Assembly (NCBI GenBank): GCA_032209605.1
Contig: JASFXZ010000033.1
Location: 3,837,001 to 3,901,000, forward strand
From: Mactromeris polynyma
Lineage: Eukaryota > Mollusca > Bivalvia > Venerida > Mactridae
Direction: 5' to 3'
DNA: 64,000 nucleotides
Shown here piece by piece: positions 1 through 10,926 of the stretch. Made by a program: the position numbers and the translations under genes. How positions within the stretch are numbered: the first letter of the stretch is position 1; each line of letters starts with the position of its first letter. The notes beneath the pieces are model-generated. The model was not told the DNA's origin. It saw only the letters and a list, made by a program, of their open reading frames with translations, and did no database searches.

Positions 1-279
1 TACATTTTGTGACAGCAACCAATAACTCCTCTAAAAAGCTTTGTGCATAAATCTTGTCTTCACGACAAACTGCTGAACAAAGGCTTGAACTGAATCATTG
101 AATAAACGCAACAATCATGCAGTAGAACAACCTGGAAGCATTTACCATCATAGCACAGTTCTTGATGATCATTCCATCACATGTATATCCACACAACTTC
201 CTTGTTCAGCTTATGCTTAAACAGTCAAAGAGGTTCAAACGTTTTTCAAGCTAAATTATCACAGAATTGTTCAGTGTCC
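1..279 (-). other. GTF2H1 3' UTR (partial)
   Basis: Sequence downstream of the GTF2H1 stop codon to the window edge. No minus-strand AATAAA or ATTAAA was seen here, so the transcript probably ends beyond the window. Confidence 0.5.
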
Positions 280-3200
280 TCAGGTTTTCCGAGACATGAG
301 CCGTGTTTGCCACGTGTCAAACTTGGTGTACGCAGTGTTCAATAGATCTTGCATATGTCCAGTGAGCTGTAAGACAGAGATTACAGAATATTGATAATAA
401 TCCCTTTACATCTAGAAAACTACATCAATGGTAATAAATTACCGAATATATTCTATTTTCTGAAAACGATAACAAAAACAAGCTTTTGGCAACCTTTTAT
501 AGTTTTGCATCAAAGTGTGAAAATACAAATATACAGATTGAAAATACGGTAACCCATAAAAAATACTGTATGACAAATTTCATAACCAAGTCACAATTCA
601 TTTGTCATTAACAATCAAGCGAGATAAAATGAAATTCTCATTAACCAATTACTGATGCAGTTTATTGACAAGATTATTAATGAGACTTTCACTTTATCCC
701 AAAAGTTTATTATCGAGAATTTAATTTCGTCTTGCTTGTCGTTATTTTCCTATGTTCATTCCTAAACAGTACTCAAAATTTTACATAGATCAATCAGAGA
801 ATCCTTCGATTCACAGCAATTGCACATGTAACTTAAGCAAATAAGCAAAATATACTTACATCCATACTGTAGTGATTTGTCTGCAACTTGTCTTTAAGTG
901 GGTTTAACTTTGCCATATTAAATCTTTCTAATGTGGATTTCATCTTTACAACCTGTGAAAGTCAAATAAAGTAAGAGAATGCTTAGTTATCCTACTGAAT
1001 TACCGAGTCCAATCGTTTATAGAAGAATTTAACTCGTATTTCAGGTAATTTAGTGAAACCAGAAACACTGTACGGGAGATGGAAATGTTGACTGTAGTGG
1101 AGAGGTTGAACTTATGGTAAAGTCTTACAACTGGAGAAGTTAATACTGTTGTTAAAGAGATGTTGTTGCTCAAGGAAAGGCCGCTTAGAAAGGTTGTTGT
1201 TTATGAAAAACGTTCAGCGGATCCCACTCTCTTTGGAAAATGTATGAATAACTGTAACTGATGTCATTCTCTATAGGAGACATATGATAACTATTTAACT
1301 AAAGTCTTTATCTTTGATTGAGTCGACTTCATCTCAATCTACAAGTGTATTTGACTCATTCAAACACAGCCAATACTGTATTTAAATTGGAGTTGATTTT
1401 CCCCAAACAAATTATGCCCCAACTGCTTTAGCTGACCTTTGATCTCACCATAACATGTCTGAAAATGTTTAGTGTAAACTTCTATATTTTACATCAATTG
1501 TAATCACTTTTGACCACCAGTCCTTATGCTAGACTTGAACTCAGGACTTTTGGATTGGAAGTTAGACCCACTACCCCTCAACCACTACGCTTCCCGGTAA
1601 ATGTAATATATCTTTTTAATATGGCACATTTGTGCAAAATGAAAATCTTTTATTGAGGGTTTTGAAACAACTGTAGTGGACATGATCTGTGAAGCACTTA
1701 AGGTTCAACAACAGAGTGCCCCATCTCGATTGTCATGTTGAAACTTCTGCTTCATACTGACCTTTTCCTCTAAAAACTTTGTAGAAGCTGGAAAACATGA
1801 CCAGAAATGTCGTAAAAGCTCACACAGCGCATTATAATTCTGTTTCAACTCATTCTGTATATCTTCTGGTACCATTTCTGAAAGAATATTAACACTATGG
1901 CATCAAGATAATCTGTAAAATTTTCACTGTCCTATCCATTCTCTCCTTTCATGTAGAAAATTTATAAATGGGCTTCAGCAAATAGAATGGCACAATCAAT
2001 ATTTATAACAACATTAACAAAATTAATATCTCTGATAACCTATCAAGGATTATATTTAAAACATTAAGTATTAGGGCAGTCAGACTAACATAACTATATG
2101 GTTGTTTCCACAAAATCTACAACAAAAAGCCATATTGAATTCTTGAACCTTAAAAAGACATTGCTGAAAACTGCTATTAATACTTCAACTCATGGCAAAT
2201 ATTTCCTTTAAATGATAAAACAATCTGAACTAGAACATCAAATATTCTAATTTATTCAAAGATGGTGTATGACTGAATTTCAATATTGATTTTACGAAAT
2301 GCTTTTATTTAAATAGAAGAATTTTAAATAAAATTACGATTAAGCTGTTGTTGACTGGTCCCCTGCATGAGAGCGCCCCCTGGTGACAATTCTCCAAGAA
2401 TACTGACAGCAGTACTACCATGTAATACCTAAAATATAACACAAAACATCAAAAATAGAAATAAGAACAAGTTACATATTGACAACCATAAATGAATACT
2501 ATACAGTCAAACTACTACTTAATAATTAGACAGGAATCATATAAAGGGTTGGATGTATAACTATTGTAACTCATTTATGATAAAGAAGCAGTTACCGGGT
2601 TCTCACTAGGATTTGAAAACAGGAGTCTTAAAACATGCTTTTTGGAAAAATTGCAGTCCTCACAGAAATTTGATCAGAAACAGCAGTCCCAGGGAAAACA
2701 TAGGAGTCCAAAAAGTCTAATTAGGAGTCAAGTGAGAACCCTGAATTATAGTGCTCTTGTGCCAAACTCTCAGTATGTGAATACAAAAATGACGTTGAAT
2801 AAACATGAGCAATGAAGTAAAAAATTAACATGTTTAAATACCATTCATGAAAGAAATACTGTATTGTCTCCCGTCAAACTGTCATGGAGAACATGAACGT
2901 CTTGATGTTACAGAAACCAGTAATTAAACCAAGACTTCCCTGGTAACAGCCCGGTGCTCTGTCAACTGAGCTAAAATCCAGACTACCCTGGTAACATCCC
3001 GGTGCTCTGTCAATTGAGCTCAAACCCAGACTTCCCTTGTAACAGCCCGGTGCTCTGTCAACTGAGCTCAAACCCAGACTTCCCTGGTAACAGCCCGGTG
3101 CTCTGTCAACTGAGCTCAAACCCAGACTTCACTGTTAACAGCCCGGTGCTCTGTCAACTGAGCTCAAACCCAGACTTCCCTGGTAACAGCCCGGTGCTCT

Positions 3201-6200
3201 GTCAACTGAGCTAACTCAATAAAATAGTCAGCAAACAATACAAGTCCCCTAGATTGGGGTTGTGACAAAACAACGTACATGAGTGAGATCGGGATGCCAT
3301 GTGTCAATCTCTGCTGACACACAATTTGTAGCTGAGATAAGTTCCTCACTGGAAGTATATCTGGTGGAGGTGATGGGTGTTGGACCATGGAGGTATCGTT
3401 CCATACGAGATAAATGTAGATTCACACCATCAACATCATGTTTCTCCTCCAAATCTTCAAAATGCATCTTTTCCCTGATTCTCGCCTGGATAACATTAAT
3501 GTCATATTTTTTCAAAAAGTAATCTGGAAATACATCTGTTCCACATACCGTTTTTTGCCTATTCAATGCGCCTGATGCAAATAATACAGAATGGAAGTGC
3601 TTTCCATTCCCTGCACTTGTCTGTAATACCTCATGATAATGTTACAACACATGTTTACCTTCATTTAGAGAGCAAAATTTGGTTTCTGTGGCGTAAAACT
3701 GATAGCAATTTCTAAGTTTCTGGCAAGGACAGTTATCTCAAATTTATGAAGTGAGTCTAATAAAGCAGCTGTGTTACCAATGTCTTATTACCCAAAATCC
3801 ACTGTACATTGTATTATTGTGATAGCATTGTGCTACTAAGTTTCCAGCATGGTCCACTCATAACATTTTTATGTGACATATATATCCCAACTGCAAGTCT
3901 CTCGCTAATATAATGATCAGTCGAGAAGATCCAGAATGTCACAACCAAGAAATATATATTGATCAGAATGAAATAATTGCCTACATACCTTCTTCGTCAG
4001 TGGAGCGAGATTGTTTCCCTGACTAGTATTACCATTTAACTGAGAACTACCTGAAGTATTACCATTAGTGACTGCGTAATCACCATTTGTGTTACTGGAA
4101 CCTGGAAATAAGCATTGAAGAATATGATGAAGACAAACATGAAAGCTTACTGAGAGAAACTGTATAATTTGATAATTTCTCAAGTCAAGCCCTACAAGTT
4201 ACTATGGCATTCAACATCGAAACATTTTAGTAACTTTGTAGTGGAACATCCAAGAATCATTCCTGCAGGAACCAGACTTATCATTGCACCTGTTTCATTA
4301 TAGGTAATTATTTTTTTCAAAACGATTTTAGATATAGGACAGGACTAAGTCATACATAGTTAATAAAATTTAAACATCAACATAATGATGTTGTCAAAAA
4401 TCCCTTACAGGGTAGCCATTTATGTATTAAAAAAAAGGATGCTTAGCAAGTGAATAATGAAACAGTCTTCTTGTTTATTCAAGATACATTGGCATAGAGT
4501 TACTGATAAGCTTACAAGTTTACAGAATGTAGTATCAAACATACCTGAGGCAGATTGACTTCCAACTTTCTCGCAAGCTTTTAATACCATAGTTGAATGT
4601 TGATTGAATCTTCTGATCATGGTAAGGTTAGCCGGTGTCATACCTCCTCTTTTCTCTTCACTCATTCCCCCATATCCCTGTTACATAATTATAGAGGCAA
4701 GGATTTTAATCAATGCTATATACACTCAGTACATATATAATGTGATTATTGAATTGTGATATTTGATATGCAAATGCAAGTAGTAAGAAAGTTTGAATTT
4801 ATTCATTTTACACCGATTGTGAAAAAAGTTTCAAACATTTCTATTAATCACTTTCGATTACTGCTTCATGTGTTACTAACAATTACTTGTGCAAAAATGG
4901 AGGGATTGTGAAGTTCGAGATCAAACCCCGCTTAACCCTGAGCTTAACTCAGGACCTTCCGAACACAGGTCAGGTGCTCTACCCTACACCAGTACACCTC
5001 CCTTGAATAACAAAGTTCTCTTGGTAAATGACAATTTTTATTACATCAACAACTGAACATATGGTCCACAGATTTCAATATCATTCGACCTAGAATGGTT
5101 GTTATTTTGTTAGATAAACCTCTCATTATATCCAAAACAACATTCTTTCATTACCTCCTCTTGATTTCCATCTTTGTGTCCGGCCAAATTCAACAATGGA
5201 TCTGAATTCTTCTTATCAACTTCAATCTGTATCTCTAAAATATAAATCATTTCAGAACAACTTTAAAGTTACACTATATATAAGTCATATAAAATGCAGC
5301 ATGTTATGGAGTACAGCCACGGATTTGATGAAGCATTAATACAAATAAAAAGATATTGGCGCTTGTGATAAGACACTACTGCATAACCTCTCCAGACCAA
5401 TGCCCTTGGAGAGATACAAATTTCAGCTGTTGGTGAGAGGTGATAATGGTAGTAAAGTTTCACTGCAGGAAAAAGTCATGTTGTTGGAGAGAGGTTCAAG
5501 GGTTCCACTGTGCACAATCTCAAGGGTCATTTTGATGAAATTGGAATTTCACCATTTTATAGCTAAAATTGACCCTTCAGCAATAATCATTAGGGTCAAA
5601 ATGTGGCTTTTTGGAAATTTCCTGGGTCAAAGGGTCATCTCCTGGGTCAAATGGAACCCCTGGAGGGTGTTGTTAAAGAGAGGTCCACTACAGAGAGGTT
5701 GCATTGTATTCTTAAAATGAACCACTAGTTTAATAATTAATAACCACCTTCTTCATCTTTCTTTGCACAATCTGAGAACATATCTTTGTTGCCAAGTGCT
5801 GTCCTGTCTCTATGGAAATAATGTGACTGAAAGAATCGTCTCCAGAACTCACTCTCCGTCATCTCATGGGGCACATATTCAGCATGTTTTTTCTTCACTA
5901 CAAGCAATAAAACATATTTACAGATAAGAAATAAAGGTAGAATCCAGAGGTTTATGAATACTAAAGTAAATACATTTACTGCGGGATAAGGTGCACCATC
6001 ATATACCTATGGTTGACAACTCTTGCACTACTTTTATCAACATTTTAGACCAGACCAAAATCGTCTAATGAAACTGATTATTACACAGTGTATACTCTTC
6101 AATTTGAAAACAAGAAACATCAACTGAAATATGAGCATGCCATTGACACATGTGAAAAAAATGTGGATCAACTAAAAATGACAAAATTCAAACTGAATAA

Positions 6201-9200
6201 CCCTTAGGCACAATGGAATGGATCAGTCATGGGTAGCTGTCGTTGAATATGGTGGTGGCATTGGAAAACAGCCTCTCTTAAAGTTGACCCAAGCACAGTC
6301 ATTCTAATCAGTTTATAATGCAATTACAATTCTGTAACTGACTGATGGCAAAGCAAAAACTAGTATTTCTAATCCAATACTTAATGAACAAACAAGCTTA
6401 TACCCATTGGATATGTTCTGAATATTGATTCTATGATATCTGCAGTAAGATTGTACTTCAAACCATTACATCCATCAGTCTCTGGTTTAATGTCCGCCTG
6501 AAAGTACATCAGTTTTTCAACAACAATTGTTTATACAGGATCATTGATTATGCATATGCATGTTTGTTTATTTTCTTTATTTTATTTAATTATTGGTTTC
6601 ACAGGGCCACAACTGAAATCAATATTAAGACATTTTAATGTTTTTAAACCACAAAGTTATTATTATTATTACACAGCAATACAGAGTTCTCACATCTACA
6701 ATATTTACCCCCCTTGTTCTGAATTGTTGGCCATTTTGATAGTCTTCAACAAGGACTTGTTGGCTACGTTCAGACAGAAAGCTTCAAATCCAGGATAATA
6801 TGTTCCCCTGGATTCCATAGTGGTGCAGTTTCTGAAGGAGGCACTGGTGTGGGACCTTATCAAAAATCTACTGAAATCCAGTAGTATGGCGTCGACTTGC
6901 TCACCATCCTCAATGGCAGATGCGAGGTCTTGCAGGACTAGTACTAGCTGGCTTTCACAGGAGTGCTTCTTACGAAACCCATGCTGTTGGTCGGTAAGTA
7001 TGTTGTTGAGTTTGAGGTGTTCCATAACCTGGGTATGTATGATATGTTCTAGGAGTTTGCAGCATACTGAGATGAGTGATATGGTCTGTAGTTTGCTGGG
7101 ACTGTTCGGTCGCCTTTCTTGAAGACTGGTGTCAGACATGCAGTTTTCAAGTCATTGGGAGCCCTGTCCTGTCTTATTGAGGCCTCAAACACCAATGTTA
7201 AAGCTGGGGCAGTCTCGTTGGCAAACTCTTTCAGGAGTCGTGTAGGGATGTTGTCAGGACCTTGAGCCTTGTGAGGGTCCAGGCCCAGTAGGAGCTTTTT
7301 AACTCCATTTTTGTCAACCCTGAAGTTGTCCATGGTAGGAGAAGGAGGAGTGTCAAGCGATGGGCGATCTGTCATGTTTTCACTTGTGAACACCCTGCTG
7401 AATTGGTCATTCAAGATCTTAGCCTTGGTTGAGGGATCGCTGTAGCCCACGCCGTCTTTCTTCAAGAGGGGCATGCCACTGCTGTCACATCGCTTCCTGT
7501 TGATGAAGGTATATAATTTCTTGGGGTTCTTGTCTTCAGTGACAATGTCGTTGACATATTTTTTGTAGGCTTGCTTGCATTCTCTCTGGGTGTCCTTCTG
7601 GAGTGCCTTGTATTTATCTAGGTCGGACTGTACACCAGTGGATCTAGCTCAGCTGAAGGCTCGCTTCTTCCGACGGGACAGGCGCTTGATCTTTCGGTTG
7701 ATCCCATGGCTGGTTGAAACGGGTGGAACTGAGTTAAGAAGGAACATTTTCTTCAACTATATTAATGCAACCTGCTCTGAATGCATTCCATAGCGAGTTG
7801 ATGTCATGATCAGTATTGTGTGTTCTCGTAAATTTGGATTCTTGGTTTACTTTTTTCCACAAGAGTATCTTTCTTTTCTGTAGTCTTTTCATAGAGGCCT
7901 TGGTTGATGTTTCTACAAAAACAATATCGTGGTCGCTTACTCCAGGCATAGGTTTGCATTTGATTACCAGCGAAGGTCTGTTGGTTAGGAATAAGTCAAG
8001 TGTGTTCTTGCCTCTAGTTGGAAATTTGATCGCTTGTTCGGATCCAATATCATATTAAGGAATGAGTGGCTGATGTCCTGATTATAGTTGGAGGAGATGA
8101 CTGTGTTGGTATGCCAGTCTATGTCAGGTAGATTCATGTCACCGGATGTCCAGATGGCGGCCTTTGGGTACTGCACATGGAGCTGGTGTATATTTGCACG
8201 AACCTCAGGCATATATCCTAAGTTTGTGTTAGGTGGTCGATATACTGCTGCAATGACAGTTTTACCAGGGCATTCGAGTTTTGCTGCTACGAGCTCTGAA
8301 TATAATGTAAACGATGATAAACCAATCCGATATATAACAATTACCTATTCATTATGCTCATGTAGGCATTTGGCTGAGTAAGTTGAAGAAAAAGTGGTTG
8401 TCACATGCAAATTCTCTTGGTATTTTCTCAACTATCACATACTTGGAAATTACGCCTATAATCCCTTATCAGTTTTGCCTATCAAAATGGCCGACAGTTA
8501 AGAACAAGGGAGGTAAATAGTGTAGATGTGGGAACTATGTATACAAAAATGGCCAATGTTTTCATCTTACCAAAAAAGCAGCTGACACACCAGTTGTCTG
8601 TTTTTGTTCTATTTTCTCTTTCGCTGAATATTTCTGAAAAATGAAATTGAAACTTATGATAAAATACAAAATATAGAGATTTGAGGCAAGAGATATTCGT
8701 AACCTGGAGCAACTGAACATTGGAAAACAATTCCAAGAATTAGTTAATTTCAATCATGCTTATTTTACATCCGTAATGAAACAAGTTTACAACTTATAGT
8801 AATCACTCTTTCTCAATTACTATAATCTAGCTTCCATGGTTACTAAACAGAACTTGCACCTAAAGACATAGACCTTGACCTTGACCCCACAACCATTGAA
8901 CCTCCTTGGAATTATTTAAAATACTTACAGGTCCCTGAGTAGACCAGAATTCTTCTGCAGTGATAACTTGACTCACAACGAGATCTTTGTACAACTGAAA
9001 GAGCTCGGGATTTTCTTGAAGCAGTCTGTATAGAGAACAGCATATAATTTACAAATAAGTTTAAAGGGAACTTATCATACCAGTGACTTGCATTGTAATA
9101 ATTAAATAAGCCATAAAAAGTGAGTCTGCCACACAGGTGTAAAATACAATACTAAGTCACACAAGTGCAAAACATAACCATCCTTGGTTGTACAATATAT

Positions 9201-10254
9201 TATCTATTGTCTTTCTCTACAACTGATGCAACTCAAGTAAGTTAATGCTGATGCCAAAGTAAACATAATGGGGTAAATGATAATGTTCATTTCAAAGGCT
9301 TTTCTACCAGTGATTTTAGCTATTTTGGAAAACGTACCAGTACCCATTGATTTGAGAATATGTTTTTCCTCTATTTCCATTTGATCCACATTTCTTAACA
9401 TGTATGTAGACATAAGTCAGAAAATACTTCATTTATGTCACAAATTATTGAAAATGTTATCAAAAAGTAAACAATTGATCATAAGTTTGATTTAAATTTC
9501 TCCTTTCTTCATTTAAAGATGCAGCAATGCCCAATATTGTGTTAGTCCCCACAAACCACCTAGTGCCCTGTGATCATCTTACCTGCTTTTCTCTTCAAGT
9601 TCACTGCTTAACTTACGACGAAACTTGGGTAATAATTGTTGCAAAAAATCTTTTACACTTTCCCGATCTTTCATTTGTGCATCACGACTTTCAGGGTTAT
9701 TGAACTGGAATGTGTTAGCGCTCCCATCATGCATCACTAGCTGTAGCTGAACACGTTCCTTGGAGTCTGCGGAGATTTTTTGCGCTGTAAATATACAAGA
9801 GATTTTCATATCATATGACTGAAACTCTATTACTTAACTTTTGAAAATAGTAATACTTATTGGAAATGATACATTGTGATAGTTACGCTGAATCAAAATA
9901 ATTTTACTTTAACTGTATGATGAAATAATTATTCAAATATATAAAGTTTCTTTTATAGCAATATCCTATATTAAAGTAGGCCATAATTCTGTCATAGCAT
10001 TGATAGTATGTCTGATAGGTTGGATTTCAGCTGAGACATTCATCTAAACTGAGCCTTCTCAGCTATACTTGAACAATTTTAGGTAAAACTGCAAACATAC
10101 CTTTAATATCAGCATATGCATGACTGTAGGTGAAACTTTGTTTACTCGATTGCATCCATGCAAGTCTTTCACTCATCATATACAAAACACCGTCCACTTT
10201 CTTGTTCTTTACATGTTTAACATGCAGCAAGACTTCTTCTGACTGTCGAGACAT
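280..10254 (-). CDS. GTF2H1: TFIIH basal transcription factor subunit 1 (p62), 14 exons
   Basis: Core TFIIH subunit for RNA polymerase II initiation and nucleotide excision repair in the nucleus. Minus-strand exons in order: 10254-10101, 9784-9583, 9025-8929, 8633-8571, 6497-6404, 5897-5748, 5234-5155, 4677-4545, 4101-3989, 3485-3279, 2428-2338, 1877-1762, 952-860, 366-280. All junctions are GT/AG and keep phase, giving 559 aa against about 548 in human. The start has an in-frame stop two codons upstream. Seen: N-terminal PH-like domain (about 1-108, [21 protein letters not shown]); BSD1 (about 119-146, [16 protein letters not shown]); BSD2 (about 196-235, [16 protein letters not shown]); a Ser/Asn/Gly-rich linker (about 325-360); [20 protein letters not shown]-terminal helical region ending LMSRKT. 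The exon 6 donor is weak, and a second GT 3 bp on would add one Gly. LMF2 is divergent upstream. No AATAAA was seen between the stop and the window edge. Confidence 0.96.
1060..1260. repeat. Dispersed 'TTGTTAAAGAGAGGT' repeat, degenerate copy
   Basis: Low-complexity dispersed repeat in GTF2H1 intron 12. It has GTAGTGGAGAGGTTGAACTT, TGTTGTTAAAGAGATGTTG and similar phrases that recur at about 5385-5710, 17035-17105, 21335-21500 and 46620-46690. No coding capacity was seen. Family unknown; probably a mobile-element remnant. Confidence 0.5.
1510..1600 (-). repeat. tRNA-derived SINE fragment
   Basis: Read on the minus strand this carries CGTAGTGGTTGAGGGGTAGT (A-box-like) followed by CCTGAGTTCAAGTCTAGC (B-box-like, compare GGTTCRANTCC). 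It matches the head of the SINE-like repeats found elsewhere in the window. It lies in GTF2H1 intron 11. Confidence 0.5.
2934..3215. repeat. 48-bp tandem repeat with tRNA-promoter-like modules
   Basis: Six near-identical copies; CCCGGTGCTCTGTCAA recurs at 2950, 2998, 3046, 3094, 3142 and 3190. On the minus strand each unit reads TAGCTCAGTTGACAGAG (close to a tRNA A box), then CACCGGGCTGTTACC, then CTGGGTTTGAGCTC (weak B box). It lies in GTF2H1 intron 10, about 60 bp from exon 10. Short open frames on both strands are repeat artefacts. A SINE head expanded in tandem is the simplest reading. Confidence 0.85.
4895..5010 (-). repeat. tRNA-derived SINE copy
   Basis: On the minus strand: AGGTGTACTGGTGTAGGGTA, CACCTGACCTGTGTTCGGAAG, then GGGGTTTGATCTCGAACTTC and CACAATCCCT. 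The order matches the SINE copies at about 38281 and 43889, whose heads are also followed by CACAATC(T)CCT. It lies in GTF2H1 intron 7. Confidence 0.6.
5385..5710 (+). repeat. Composite dispersed repeat: GGGTCA-rich element inside a GAGAGGT repeat
   Basis: The outer parts (5385-5500 and 5660-5710) carry the dispersed TTGTTGGAGAGAGGTT/TTAAAGAGAGGTCCACTA motifs. The centre (about 5500-5660) carries GGGTTCCACT, CTCAAGGGT, GACCCTTCAG, GGGTCAAAATGTGGCTTTTT and GGGTCAAAGGGTCA. The same order recurs at about 47983-48170 without the outer repeat. This looks like one element inserted in another within GTF2H1 intron 6. An open frame across it is not a gene. Confidence 0.6.
6685..8536. mobile_element. 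LINE fragment enclosed by 58-bp inverted repeats
   Basis: Ends 6685-6742 and 8479-8536 are inverted copies of one sequence (AGTTCYCACATCTACA, TTTACCYCCCTTGTTCT, GGCCATTTTGATAG). Between them is a minus-strand non-LTR retrotransposon fragment cut at both ends. It begins inside the endonuclease near 8290 ([25 protein letters not shown]) and stops in the reverse transcriptase just after motif A ([52 protein letters not shown]). The frame is broken several times. It sits in GTF2H1 intron 4, in the sense of that gene. The right arm extends homology toward about 8300, shared with 11962-12185. Confidence 0.8.
8870..8890 (-). repeat. GACCTTGACCTTGACC repeat tag
   Basis: Reverse complement GGTCAAGGTCAAGGTC matches motifs in the repeats at about 22010 and 49552. 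A short relic 40 bp from GTF2H1 exon 3. Confidence 0.5.
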
Positions 10255-10926
10255 TTTTTATACTTTGTATGCTGAAAATAGCGCATATATAAACAGGATA
10301 AATCATCTATGTACGAAACGTAAACGCAATAAAGCACCATCCAAGAATACAGAAATATTTGCTTAATCATAAGATCAATAATCTGTTCAAATATATTTCT
10401 TTATGAGACATAATTCTTATCATGGTTATGATAATCCTCCTCATTTTGTCCGAAAAACTTTGTCCGAAAGCAAGTATACAAACTTACCCTCTGCTAACTG
10501 ACCACTGAGACAAATCGAACACACAGTTCCTGACACAGTAATATTAAATTTGACTGCAATAGCATTTATACAAAAACTTGAATAATTAATTGACATTTTA
10601 AAAGACAAAAGCCCTTTTTTTATCTTTAATTCTTTCGTGCATTTCGTTGACGGTGTAAGTACGTCTTCTATCCCTGAGGAAATATCCTCCGGGCATTAAG
10701 CGCATGAGCGATGTTGTGGAATATGGCAGCTATAAGTGAGGATATATATGGGTTTAATTATCATTAAACATAATTTAGAGACATTTCAGGACAGTCAAAA
10801 ATCGCAGACGATATAGTGTAATCCAATGAGTGATTATAACAGCGTGTAGATTGTACGGGACACGAAGTCGAGTCATCTTTTTTTTAAAATTTCGTATTTC
10901 GGTACTGAATAACATAGAAAAGGAGA
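10255..10926. promoter_or_regulatory. Divergent GTF2H1/LMF2 promoter region
   Basis: These 672 bp separate the start codons of GTF2H1 (minus) and LMF2 (plus) and must hold both 5' UTRs and, unless distant first exons exist, both promoters. The least AT-rich part is about 10640-10740. It contains a short palindrome GAGGAAATATCCTC at about 10676-10689 and a YY1-like AATATGGCAGC near 10721-10731. No convincing TATA box is tied to a start site. The promoter role is inference from layout. Confidence 0.6.

Noticed and set aside
2874..3214. Repetitive short ORFs on both strands
   Set aside because: They translate the 48-bp tandem array; its units are 16 codons long, so frames stay open by construction.
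6705..8212. Reverse transcriptase and endonuclease frames as a host gene
   Set aside because: They are a truncated, frame-broken LINE within a GTF2H1 intron.
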